NCBI RefSeq assembly: GCF_020085105.1
Contig: NC_058043.1
Coordinates: forward strand, 5,027,667-5,091,666
Reading direction: 5' to 3'
Source of the DNA: Siniperca chuatsi
Lineage: Eukaryota; Chordata; Actinopteri; Centrarchiformes; Sinipercidae
DNA: 64,000 nucleotides
Shown one piece after another: positions 36,666-49,557 of the stretch (position 1 is the stretch's first letter; every line of letters starts with the position of its first letter). The notes beneath the pieces are model-generated. The model did not search any database. It had not been told where the DNA came from and worked only from the letters and a program-made list of their open reading frames with translations. The position numbers and the translations under genes were made by a program.

Positions 36666-39237
36666 ATGTAGAATAGACACTGTTAATCTAGGTCTTTTAT
36701 TTCTCACGTTTATTTGCAGTTAAAACAGAAGCAGGTTGACAAACAGCAGAATTGTGATAAAACAAAAGATCTGTTTCCAAGAGTGTCAGGCTGTGGTCGC
36801 ACTGTGCAGCTTCTTGGCTCGACTCTGTGCACACATGAACAAGCACAGATGTGTTTCGCAAACTTTCCTTGTATGCTACACGTAACGGGAGGTGCGATTT
36901 GTTTGTTTTACATTGTAGCTGTTCAGCAGAAAGTAATCCAGAGCAGCACAGAGGATGAAGACAGGCACTTCAGGCAAGATGGAGATTGCCAGGCTACAGC
37001 AGGATCAACGATGAGATTTTACTTGTTTAACAATAATACGATAAAATGGACTGATCACAGCTTGAGACAGTACTTTGTATATGATGACCCGTTTGAGGAT
37101 AGTTTCACTTGGTTCACATATTTGTCTTTCAAACAGAAAGGGAACAAACTGATGCTCTGATCCTAAAAGTAGTAAACAAATGCAAATATAACTGTCAGTC
37201 AAGTGACTGATGTATTTCAGACGTCTGAAACCGAGGCAGGAAAGAAGGTAAGAACACGTCATGTTGTATCTTAGGCTCTGGATTTGAGAATGGTGCTGTT
37301 GTGACCAAACGTCATCAATATACATGTTTGGTGGGCGAAGCTTCAAAACAAAATAGGCAAATGACACGAGACTGATGCCACGTTCACGTCATATCGGAGT
37401 TGTCTGTTTGACTTGTAAATAGGGTTCACGTCAGGATCCAAGTCGTCATTACAACTGGTAAACTCCAGAAGTGCATGAAAAGGCAAGAAAATATTGATGC
37501 CTCGTGTCAGCTTAAGTCTGCCGTTCAAGCTAATTAAGCCCAAATTGAAGGTATATCGTGCTATATTGCCACAGCATTTTTAACCCTAACACGACCAACT
37601 CTAATTTCTACCACCCATCCCATATGACATGAACACGGCATGAATATAATAAATATCAATCCATTGAGAAAGGCAGATGTTCACACATACTCAAAGCCTC
37701 AGAAAACCAAATATAGGATACCTAAGTAAACTACCTGAGTGTAAAACATTATGTGAAAAATGGCTGTTTAATAAACCTTTACAATCACCAGTGTTTAGAA
37801 AGGTGTGTTGCCTGATTTACCCCGGCAAAGTGCGCTTCAATATGGACTTTAAATTTTAAACAGTAGAGTAGGATGTAAAAATGTATCGACTATTTTGATA
37901 TTCAGTTAATTAAGTCATTTTTCAAGCAAAAATCTCCAGCATTCTCTGGTCCCAGCTTCTCAAATGTGAGGATGCCCTGCTTTTCTTTGTTCTATGTGAT
38001 AATAAAATTGATATCTTTGGGTTTTGGACTGTTTGAAAATGTTACCTTGTTTTTCCAGGATATTGTGATGGGCATTTTTTCACAGTTTTCTGACATTTTA
38101 TAGAACAAATGATTAGCTAATTAAGAAAATAATTAGCACAGCAATCAAAAATGAAAATAATTACTAGCTGCAGCTCTTATTAGGAGTATTGCGAGAATTT
38201 GGGTTGCTAAATATGACGGTATATACTGCGAGATGATGTAAAGTTGTCAACCGTTAGAGATTTTGCTCTACTGTGGTAGATACCCTTTGATATCTAGTTG
38301 TATTAGGGCCATTATTAATTGATTTTCTAGGAATCTTACTGTATCATTATATATATTATAAAATTCTGTATACCATAATATACTATGTAGATGGTTTTAT
38401 CCATATCACCCACTCCTACCTGGAATCTAACCAGCTGCAAATGATTTCCTCTGCATTCTTGATCAAAACCTTTTCTCAGTTAATGGAAACTTTCTGATGC
38501 CTGTCAGAACATTTTGACGCCTCAAACTTCATCAGCAAACGGAACTGGCTCACGTGACCTAAGTGTCAGTCATGTGACAACCTCTTTTCAAAGATGATCT
38601 TTGGTGTTGGATGTGAATGTTCCATCCAATGATGAAGAGTTGAGATTAACTTGTCATACATGGCCATGACTAATGTCAAGGTCAAGAATGAACTTCCATG
38701 CTCTTACAAATTTAAGTTTTGGCGTCCAGCAGGAGGCACCACATGATGGCCGATTACCTGCTGAACTTCACTTTTACAAATGGTGATGGTGATGGTAAAG
38801 GCTTATTGGCAGTTAGAATTATGATGTACGTGTCAATAATTTCAGCTCTTATAAATAACCATAAATACACAGTGACTTGAAACTGACAGTGACACTAAAA
38901 CTGGTGAAATACAAACATTTCCAAAGCTGAAAATGGCAGCGCCTCATCTTCCTGATACACCCTCAGTTCTCACCAATCAGAGCTGCGTTTTCCAGAAGCA
39001 TCTCGAGACCAAGCTCATGTTTGTTCAGTGAGAGTGAACAGATCAAACATGTGTTCAGCGTGAGGGAGCTTTTGGGAAACACAGGCCCAGTCTTAAAGCG
39101 GTTGAATTATGTCACTGCTCGGCTGTTTTCCGTCGCCCGACTCTTTATAAAAACATCAGTTACTCGTCTTCTTCTCCTTGCTGTACGCAGTGCAGTGACA
39201 GATCCTTACCACCGTCTCAAGAGTCCCTTATGTGTCG

Positions 39238-42200
39238 TCACTTCTTCTTCTGCACCTCCTGCAGCATCTTCAGGGCAGCAGAGTTATTTGGTTCCACTTT
39301 GAGCAGGTTGTTCAGGTCGCCCACACAGGCTTTGATGTCCTGCAGGAATGAAACACGAATTTAGAGTTAAAAACTAAAGGTTTAAGAGTGACCACAGAAT
39401 GTGACGATTAGTAAATTGTTGAGATTCTTCTGTACTAAATCTCTCGTGGAATGATGTTACTGAACAAACAGGTGGATCAGGGTTGTTCTATATGATTTGT
39501 TCTCAGAGAAAATAAAAAGGCTTACATTTATGAATAATGTTGGAAAATCAACTCCTTAGTGCACTGATGGCTCTTTGAAAAGATAGTAGCACTTCTATAT
39601 TTAACTGCTCAGTTTTCACTGTGGTGAACAGTTTTCATCCCAGACACATCCACCAAACTGGAGTAAAATCTCTCAGCCCGACAAATGTTGCAAACTGATC
39701 CAAAACATATTCATATTAAAACAAATGCTAGGCAAAATACTGATCCCATTTAAAACCTGGTATTAATAAGCGTTCTTTTCTCAACCTCATTTCTGCCAGC
39801 ATTGTGATCAGACCTCAGTATGCAGAGCTAGTAGACTTGTGGAAAACAAGGTGTGACCCAGGTTAAGGAAAATGATGTTGCTGGATGGGTTTTACTTGAA
39901 GCCTGGATCCCACTGGGCACAGCTGCGATGCATTCTGACTGCGGCGCGACCGCCGGAGCTGATCGCAGCCATTCTAGACAATGCTTGTGATCCCACCAGA
40001 TGCGCCACAGCGCGTCCCAGAAGCGGCTCTCCGCTCTGCTCCGCGAGTCTATTTTTGACGGAAGCCAAGTCAAGCTACACAGAGCAGATGAACCGGGCAG
40101 GAAGTCAGACACAAATGGCATAGAGAATCTGGTCAATTTTCAAAATAAAACACCCTGTGCAGATTCTTGGTCGTATATCGACAAAAAAACAACTAAAACA
40201 GACAAAAATGGAAACCATTTAACTACGTAGCCTACTTTACCCACAGTAGAAGCACGAAAGTCAAGGAAAAAAGACCAAATCAACAACATCGGACAGGCAA
40301 ACCACTCTGCTTCTGAAACGCTCCTGGTGGGATATGAAGCGGCTTGGAGGACGGAACAAAACCGGCTCATAGACAAAATATTACACACACCTATCAATAT
40401 TACGCAATACAATTCAACAGCACCACCAACTACAGCCTCCAAAATGATCATAAAGTTGAATCAACACTTGAAACACTATCAGCAAAAGCTGAACAATATA
40501 ACCTTCATGAAGGCAAGACTTTATTAACATACTCTTTCTGATCCAGGTAAGATTTGCAGATAAAGATGTATGTTTTCACACAACTCAAACCTCCAAACAC
40601 ACAGTCAACAGTTGCACTGTACGGAACTGTGAGTGCCGAGCTAACTGTGTCCTCTCTGTGTGTGGATACTGATGAGAAGACGCTGCCAGGGGAAACATCA
40701 GCAATTATCAAGGCAGGAAATGCTTTCATATTGTCACCCGCCCTGAAACTATCGTCTGATTGCTCTGTGTGGGAAACTGAAGCACAGTGACGAAGATTAA
40801 GGCTCTCACCTTGAGCTCCTTGTGAGCCTGAGCCCTCCTGTAGAGAGCCTTGATGTTGCCGCTGTCAATCATTAGAGCCTCGTCACAGTCTCTGACAGCG
40901 TCTCTGTACTGCTTCACTGACAGGTAACACAGTGCCCTGATCACCCACACAAAGAAAACCATAATCAAACATCAGAGAGCTTATATGAAGGAATTTCTAG
41001 AACAAAAAAATCTACTGGTCTGTTTTAACTGTTAACTCTCTTAATACACAAAATGATTGTGAATCTAAATCAGTATTAAAGCTATAACAATGTAAAAATA
41101 TTTTTATTTAATACCTCATTGGCTGTCAATAGTGTTGCTATGATATATGATATGATCCTCTATAAATGGTCGCTTACGGGAAGCTTTTAATCTGAACTGA
41201 TTCATTACATACATAAATAATTTCTGATCAAATTACACTCACATATGGATGAATACAAAATTGGATTTGTTTCACAGAATTTCTACCCTGAAAACAAAAC
41301 ACTGAATATTTATTTTCTGGACTTAATTGGTAATTTCACCTTTTCTATTTCCAATAATTCACTTTTTTTTCTCTCTTTTTTTTATTACAGTTTAATGATT
41401 GCAATTTTTAAAAATCTAATGACTTTACCTCCACAGAAAATTCTGATTAGCTGGCAGGTTTTTGTTAAAATATTAAAAAAGGACACCTCACACATACTTC
41501 CAGTCCACAGCTTAACCACTGTTCTATAGGCCATCAAAGGGATAAAAATATGGATGAAGATCTGACCCACCGGTTGGTGAAGGTTGTGACCTCAGTGGGG
41601 TTGAGTTTGAGGCTCTGGCTGTACTTGTCTATGGCCTTCTTGTGCTCTCCTTTCTTCACCAATGCATTGCCTTCTTCTTTCAGGACTTGGCCTTTCTTTA
41701 TGTCTTTATCACTGGGAGCTGATGAGAGGAGAAGAATGTGATGGGTCATTATGAGTCTTTAATATGTGAAGAGATGTCACTTTCAAACTGGTTATCACCA
41801 AAATAAATTAGCTGATACAAATTAGGTATTTTTTTTAGCTAAATAAAAATGACAAATCCAGTCATTTGAATGATTACAATTACATTCTGAGTAAGGAACA
41901 CAACAGAAAACATAAATCTTCTTACTAGGTTTGTTTGTCTGTCTGGTGCCATTCTGTTTCGGTGTAGGGTTTGGTTGTGCAGCATTAGCTGTAGTTTTCT
42001 GGGCTAGTTTCTCTCTAACAGACAGAGGAACGGTGGGGATGGGAGGAAGCTTCTCTCTCCATGAGAGACCGTCTGCCTCTGTGAGCGCCTTAGTCATCCT
42101 GAGAAACAATTAAAAAAAAAAAAACACAGTGAAAAGGAAAAACATTGGAAACTGAAACTCTTTGTTTAGTCCTTTAAGTGCACTGAAAGATGCCGGGAAA

Positions 42201-44711
42201 GATACGACATCCTGTGTGCTTTCACCATCAGAAACAGTTTGAAGGATAATCAATGCATCTGTTGTTGGAGTCATAAATATTTCTAGTCAGACTGTTAACT
42301 CCAAGAACAGCTAGCCAAGAGGTTGATAGAAACAACCAGAAATACAGATTTGCTAGTGCACACTTGGGTGTGAACACGACTCAAACTTTAATTTTCAACA
42401 ATTTATTCTGTTTATTGACCTGTAATGAAAAATCTTAAGTAAATGAATGAGACCAGTTTTTCACTGTTTAAACTCAGCCACACAGTCTCACAAGCGAGAT
42501 GAAAAACTGACCACCTTAACAGCACTCTGTGTGAGCAGGAAGCCCAACTTTGTCAAAGTTATAGCTCTCGATACATGTTCGTTTTGGCACTGTGAATCTC
42601 AACTCTTGGTTTCATGATTCTGGCTTAAAGAGGGGAAAAATACCTGACACAGATGAAGTAAGAAAATACTGTACATATGACGGATACAATATGTCTATCT
42701 TTTTTTAAATACTCCTCATGGTGGATAAATCTGAAAACTCTGGGTCCCCTTGCCTCTTCTGATATTTGACATGAACATGCTATCAGCACGCGGCCAGTCT
42801 ACAGCCCAGTTACCTGTTGGTGCCGTCGTGAGCGGCTGCTATGTTGCAGTCGATCTGCAGAGCAGTCTTGTAGTCTACGTAAGCCTGCCTGTAACGCTCC
42901 AGAGCTTCGTAGGCAGCAGCACGACGAAGCAGGGACTTCACATTGAAGGGGAACAACTCCAGAGACCTGAGAGAAAATATGTACAGTTTACAAGTTAGAC
43001 ATTTGGTGAACAATCTCATCCAGATGAACAAGATACAATAAGCAAGAATAGGCAGAATAGGCCTGATTTCCAATTGTAACGAGGTCAAGAGTCAAAGCTG
43101 CAAGAGACTATCAACGCCTAAAATAATTAATTTTCAACCATTTGGGGAAAAACATCCTTACTCTATTTAACTACACTAAACATGTTCATGATTGATAATC
43201 ACTTTAATAATTAAAACAGACCGACACACATATACACACATTTCTAGTGACGTCTAGTGTGTGTATGCGTGTCAAACTGGGCTCTCTTTCTAAAAGTCTG
43301 GCTCTTTTATAGGTTTAGCTTCTTAGGAAATCTGAGCTATATTAGAACATAAAAGCCAAGTGTCAAGAGCAAAAACCCTGAAAGATGAAAAAGTAATAAT
43401 GTGGTATAGCTAACTACAACAAAGTGATATTTGAACACCAAACAACAAAACAAAAATGAAGACAACTGCACAGAATCGCAGACAAATAACATGGCGTAAA
43501 ATGGTAAACGAGTAAGATGGATAAAAAATATAATACAAATAAAAACACTTACATATTGCAGTCTTTCACACATTCCCCACAGTTGCCATCTTTCAGGTAG
43601 CTGGCTGCACGGTTTGAGTACAAAATTCCCATATCCTCTGGGTTCTTTTTACCTAGAGAGGAAATAAGACTCTTTAAGAGGAGCATTTCACCAAACTGGT
43701 AATGTAGTCGCAGTCAAAAATCATTCAACTATGTCCATTTAGAAGATGCATAAAAAGAAAGATGGCCAAATGACAAGATGGACAGTCATTATAATAAAAG
43801 AAAGCTATGAAGTGGATAAGTGGTTAATGAGAAATGTTTTTGAGGGTTTGTTTGGGTGAACTGACCCTTCAAATTATTCAAAAAACAGTTTTGAAGAAAC
43901 GTTACATTTTGACAACATCTTCAACAGTTGATGAAGATGCAGACTACTACAGAGATCCTGAAAAAATACTAGTACAAAAGTAAACAGTATGCAAAACACA
44001 AATGTTTTAAACAAAATGTGATGGATATGTGTGGGATTTTGTCATGTGTAACTATATGTATTCTTGTGGTTTAGTTCAATATTTTAATCTTTCCTTTCAT
44101 GTAGCCGTCTGTTCTATGTTTTATATACTATTTCCTTTGTTCTAATATTTTTGATATAAACGCACCATCTACTACTGAAGTTACGATTTGCTCGAGTGGG
44201 TATCCACTGAGCCTAAAACGTACTGGCATACATATTGTTGTGGTAACCGTTTTTTAAAAACATTTCCACCTGACAAAGATCTGACTGGGATAGAAATATT
44301 GTCTATTTAAATAAATGTGTAAATTGAAATTAGCATGCAGACTGTTTCACTTGTATCACTGTTCAATAGCCTTGCACCTACTGTACATGTGTTATGTCTA
44401 CCCCCTTCTTCTGCAAACTACATCACCCTCCAGATGGATATCAAAATTACAGAACGCTTGATATACTGTATGATAAGATTCATGTGCTGCTTCCATTGTA
44501 AACAAACATGGTTGTGTGTGTAGTCATTATTTGTCAAAGTGCACTGTATGTATCCACAGATAATATTTAAGTAACACTTACCGGACTTCTCCAGCTCTTT
44601 GATTGCCTGGCTGTAAAGATTGGTGGCCTCTCCATACTGGCCCTTCTTGAAACATTCATTTCCAGTTTGTTTCAACTCCGTCCAGGACTTGGACTTCTGT
44701 TTCTGAGGCAT
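39238..44711 (-). CDS. tomm34: Translocase of outer mitochondrial membrane 34 (TPR co-chaperone)
   Basis: Cytosolic co-chaperone that links Hsp70 and Hsp90 and helps deliver preproteins to mitochondria. Coding exons on the - strand: 44582-44711, 43553-43652, 42814-42966, 41926-42098, 41571-41718, 40810-40936 and 39238-39339. All junctions are GT-AG and in phase, giving 310 aa (human 309). Two three-TPR clusters lie at about residues 9-120 and 192-305, joined by a Pro/Lys/Thr-rich linker (about 140-190). Clamp-type residues are visible in both: K/N in TELKQTGNECF with NRAA and KSLLRRA, then LKEEGN with TNRALCY and KALYRRA. These positions bind the acidic Hsp C-termini in the family. The ATG at 44711 lies 20 bases after the acceptor of a noncoding leader. 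The protein ends EVQKKK. Confidence 0.97.
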
Positions 44712-44731
44712 CGCTTCTTTTTAACAGTTAT

Positions 44732-46690
44732 CTGAAAAGATGCAACATTGGTTACCATCTGTGCATGAAAATAATCTTTGGATGCATTTGGCACTGTGAT
44801 CATTTGACAGACATTTACCAGAGGAAACTTAATATAGCTCCTCTAAACTAAAGACATGACATATGCCATACTGCCTCCATATAGAGTGACTGAACATATT
44901 ACAAACACACCTCCCATTCTGTATATACTGCTTTCAAAGTATTCACTTCACTGCTCACGTGCATCTTTTCACTGTAAGTGAACTGTTATTGCACTAAACA
45001 ACATGTATCAATGTTTACTATTGTTTAAGTACTTAGTTTACTCAGTCTCATTGGTTGAAAACGACTTGTTATCCATGACACCAAATTCTGAATATGAGTT
45101 AAGAATTTGATATCCTCCATACACTTCCATACACCTTTGCACTCACGAAACCGAACTGTGCTGGGAAGAATTTATCAGTCATGTCAGTCAGGTAAGAGCT
45201 GAAAAAACGTGTCTCCTGACACGATTTGGACTGATTCGGTGTTGTATCTGTACTTGAATATCTGCCAATACCAAGTACACGTACGACACTGGTGCTTTCC
45301 TCTTCCCATATTTTAAATCTGCATACCGCTACCTCACAATGTGTAACTCATTCGGATCATACTTATGTAAGGTAATATAAGACTGTAATTTCACATAACT
45401 TATTTACTATAGGTGGAGATGTTCATACATTCTTTTAAGGTTTATGCAAATTTTACTATATTTGATCTGATCCAGTGGATGGGATCTGTACATCCTTAGA
45501 AAACTTCAGACAAATCTTAAAACATCTAAAGTGTATGGACGCATCAAAACCTGTGTGCAATAAATGACCTGTTTATGTTAAAAAAAAAAAAAATCTAAAA
45601 AACATATTCATGTGTCAGATCTAAACACACGTCTAACCACAACACCCAGCGTGCTTTATGAGGGGGCAAGGTACATTAGCTGTCATGTTACTAATAGGCC
45701 ACAGGTTTTATGACAAATGTTGTGTCCATCAAATGCAATGTGTGCTCTTGAGCTACACACTGAACTCATACCTGCTCACACAGTTTAAACTGCTTGGGAT
45801 CATACTGTAAGGACATCTCAACATGGAAACTGCAAGTCATTCTGACTTTCTGAGCTGTGCCTTAATAGACATTAAGACAAGAAATGGTGGTTGAGAAAAA
45901 CCTGGATTCCTGATAAAATCTGCAGCTAACATTACACATTCAGTTTATTAGGTAATTTTTGAGAGGCGTTAATTTCACCTTCATGCTTATTTTGAATGCT
46001 GTAGTCTGTGCTACTACCTCTCATTGCGTTATGTTACTGAGGGATGTTTCTAATATTTAGTATAAGTTAACATCCATAATATAAATGCTGTGGTTGAATC
46101 AACACCTCTCTAAAACAGTTTCAATAAAAACTGAATTCATAAAAAGGTAGAGTTTCTTGCTAGGCTGTTGTATTAAAGTGCATTAGTTTTGGCTAGGTGG
46201 CCCCAATAAACTCGCTACACTGTCAGTATAAAATAGAGACTTAATAATGATGTCTACCAGCATAATATACCAGAATTTGTTTTGAATTAATTTAACCCTA
46301 GTTTACCTACATACAGTACCGACATGCCAGTTTATCCTAAATATGTTAGATTAACTAACTAGTTGAGTAGTCGCCTGATTCTTAGTTAAGTTAACCTAGC
46401 TGCTAATATTTGCTCTAGCTAGCAGATTATCTTTTTGTCAGTTTGTCGAAACTAACACTAAAAGTTTACAATAAAAAGGTGGCACACCTGGGCTATGTTC
46501 CCGAGTTGTCTTTTGTTTGTTTTAACTAGCGTCACTTGCACTCTTTTGTTGGTTAACTGCTAAGTTAGCTCGCTAGCTAAGTTATGCTAATTCAAGTGGC
46601 ATTCGAATGGTGTTTTAAGATAGCTAACCTAGCAAGCTAACCACACTACCACTGCTAGCTATGCTAATGTTAGGAAGCTCACACTTCTTA
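44732..46690 (-). other. tomm34: tomm34 5' UTR intron (inferred)
   Basis: AT-rich; no coding sequence or clear mobile element recognised. Tandem TTAGCT/GCTAGC-like phrases occur at about 46380-46670. Confidence 0.5.
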
Positions 46691-46985
46691 CCGGCTGAGA
46701 TAGCAACGCAGCAAGGAAGTCCTCTTCCCAACACAAATGACTTGGTCTGAACGGCTAACGTTACCGGCACCCGAAACTGTCTGTACCCCTAGTGTACGTT
46801 ATTAATACCGTGTACTTATTTTCTCCTGGTAGTTCAGACTCACGCGACTTTCCTGTGCCCGTGCGGGGGTTTATATAGAAAATTAGGTAAGGAACTTACC
46901 GGCTGGCTCTAGTAACTTCTCAGTTTGCTTGTTGGGGAGGCTATAGTATTGGTTTCGCTTCGTTTTCCACGCTGCGTTCAAGTCC
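46690..46985 (-). promoter_or_regulatory. tomm34: tomm34 promoter region with two possible noncoding first exons
   Basis: On the - strand one donor reads CAGCCG|GTAAGTT (exon end 46900) and a second, 208 bases downstream, reads CAGCCG|GTAAGAA (exon end near 46692). Either could splice to the leader acceptor at 44732-44733, just before the ATG exon. A TATATAA element at 46871-46877 would place a start for the inner exon near 46845; the outer exon has no TATA box. The block has more CpG than its surroundings. Use of either exon is inferred. Confidence 0.55.
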
Positions 46986-47020
46986 TTTGGAAATTGTAGG
47001 ACTTTGGAAGGTCGTAGTGC

Positions 47021-47032
47021 ACCATCTAGTGG
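47021..47032 (-). promoter_or_regulatory. CTCF-core-like motif beside the tomm34 promoter
   Basis: On the - strand it reads CCACTAGATGGT, one mismatch from CCASYAGRKGGC. Same orientation as the motifs at 10.2 and 17.4 kb. Confidence 0.25.
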
Positions 47033-47085
47033 CCAAATCGGATGACCCATTTGTTGAGAGACGACAGCAAGAGTCGGTGGTGAAG

Positions 47086-47556
47086 GAGCTATTCAAATCC
47101 TGTACTTAAGTTGAGGTAGCAATAATACAATGCAAAAAATACTCCATTACAAGCAGAAGTCCTGCACTGAAAATGTTACTTAAGTAAAAGTACAAAAAAT
47201 AAGCCATTATTATAAAAATGTACTTAAAATATCAAAAATAAAAGTAGGTGTCATTATACAGCAAAATCACCCCTGTCAATTTTATACGACTATTTATTAT
47301 ATTAGTAAATTATCATGCAGCATGTAAATTATTACTTTAGATACTATTTCGCAGTTTAACTGATAGCAGTGCATCATACTGTGTGTTGTAAAGCATGTAT
47401 AGCTGTCAGATAAATGTAGTGGAGTAAAAAGTATGTTATTTCCCACTGAAATATGGTGGAGCAGATATGAAGTAGCATAAAATGCAAATACTTAGGTACC
47501 CTTGCTTAAGTGCAGTAGTTGAGTAAATGTATTAAGCTACAGTCCAGCAGTGGAAA
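47086..47556. repeat. Dispersed repeat, possibly a nonautonomous DNA transposon
   Basis: It contains GTACTTAAGT-rich ends and the phrases CTCCATTACAAGCAGAAGTCCTGCA, GTAGTGGAGTAAAAAGTA, AGTAGCATAAAATGCAAATA and GCAGTAGTTGAGTAAATGTA. I recognise this set from an abundant fish element. It has no coding capacity. Confidence 0.6.
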
Positions 47557-47877
47557 GAGCTAATAATAAAGGGTTACATTTATAATTGCTTTTAAAAAAA
47601 ATCCACAATACTGGAAGAAGTAATGGGTCCATCATCGAGCAGTATTCAGCGGTTGAACACAGAGATGAGCCTGTATACAGTACTTTGTTTAGTTAGGGGT
47701 TGCCTGTTTTATTTTCGAGGTGAAAACTCGTTTCTACCATGTTTCCCATAGCTATGAACTCATCATTGGACAGAGAGCAGCAGTTTGGTTTCTATTTTAA
47801 AGAAGTGAGGGACAGCAAATGTTCAGAAGGAAATCTCGTGTTGTTATAGTTTGTTCTTTCAAATCTAAAGCAAGAAC

Positions 47878-49557
47878 TGTTGTTTTCGTCTGACTTTGAT
47901 CAATTTCTCTTCTGCACTTTTATGTCCATTATTAAATTTGGGGCAACTTCTGATTAGTTTAGTTTTAGTTTATTCAATTTATTTTATATCAGGGGCCATG
48001 TACAAAATATATTAATCTCAAAAAGAAAAGAGATGCTTTGTACGAGATTTAGCTACTTGCTAATTTCCTATCTATTTTGCTGCATTTATTTAATGTTTTT
48101 CTTTCTTTTTCTTCATTGTGTTTTTGAAATGTTGCTCTGATGCAAGCACTCTGCAAGCAAAGCACTTTGAATTGCCTCTATGTTTGAAAGGTGCTATAAA
48201 AATCTATTTGCCTTGCCCTGTCCTCTCGTGTAATTAGCTGCCAACATACCTGTAAAGATGTTATTTTGTCTATCAGGGACTTTATGTGAACCCTCATCAC
48301 AGGTCACGGACAGGAGTTGTGAGCTGTTAAACAGAAGAGCTATTTTTCCATCTTGGATTGTTTCATGTGGAGGATTTACAGAGGCTTGACAAGGTAAAGG
48401 TATCTAATATTTTACAAGACAAATGCAAAAATTAGAGAAACGTTGGTATAGATAGACATAATATTGTGTTACAGAATAAGTTTTGTCTTTCTTATAAAGT
48501 CACTTTCTTATCCCTTTAATCATCTGACCCCTCAGACTTACGTTGTACAAAACAACGCATTTCTTCTAATAATTAAAGTACTGTGATTACAGAAAGATTA
48601 CTGCATCACTATCAAAGACAGAAAAGGGCACAGGACTTTCAATAAACATTTTATTTGTGCGCATTGCTGACATATTCAATAAAAACATAAAACAGTGCAA
48701 ATAAAACTGACAAGATACAGTCCAGTTTACACAGCATGTGGTCTCTTTTTTTTTTTTTTAGCCACAAGGAGACACTTTAACACCACCTCACTTCCTTCCA
48801 GGAGCAGGAACAAGCATGTGTAGAGAAATAACAGATTGATTTTTTGGTGCAGTTAAAGCTAAGAGTTTAGAAGACTGCAGGTTAAATTGGACCCTGACCC
48901 ACGAACTGAGAAAACAGTTGTGGGTGTATCAGGTTTAGCTGCATTCTTCTGCTATGTAAACTTTCAATTTGACATTTCCTGATAAGAGTTTGTACCTGAG
49001 GTGTCACCACCAGTCTGATTGTACAGTGGGCTAATACGGTTTTTTACATATTTTAATATCAGTGTACAAAACTGACATAAAAAGTGAAATGTGAAAAAGT
49101 ACATATAAAGTCATTTATACGTACAGCACTACGCTGATGCTCTCTATAAGCTCTCTATATAATTCTGATGCGGTGCAGCATCAGAATTGAGATATTTGTG
49201 AAGAGTGCAAAATACCCTGCTTCCACTGCATATCTTTGGTAAGCAAATCGGAAGGATCGTCACTTGTTAATGCTAAAGATCCTGAAGACAATCTATAATA
49301 GTTATCAGTATCAGCCTCAACCATTCAGTGTCAGTTGGTCTCTAACTCAGACCTTATATATATATATTTATTTAAGCAAATACCACTGATACCATTGTCT
49401 GATACTTAAGTGACCAATGTAGGTATGTTAACATTGCAGGTTTCGAAGGACACTTCTGGTTTATTACAATTTGGCTGTTGTTTTTTCAGCTTTGGGCAAC
49501 ATTGTACTCAACTACGCAAATTGCTGAGATCTGGGAACAAAGCAACATCACTACAGT
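47878..49557. repeat. Array unit 1
   Basis: About 1680 bp. It carries an uninterrupted T run near 48748 and GTTGTGGGTGTATC at the GT run near 48920. Hairpin at 49161-49188. Confidence 0.95.

Larger units (their letters stand above)
35150..39237. other. Tail-to-tail intergenic region between ywhab and tomm34
   Basis: No gene recognised. It includes a SINE-like fragment at about 35776-35906 and a percomorph repeat at about 36445-36665. The tomm34 3' UTR must occupy the right part, but no AATAAA on the - strand could be assigned with confidence. Confidence 0.5.

Noticed and set aside
36714..37160. 148 aa + strand open frame between ywhab and tomm34
   Set aside because: No domain, no splice-site pattern and AT-rich codon use; likely chance.
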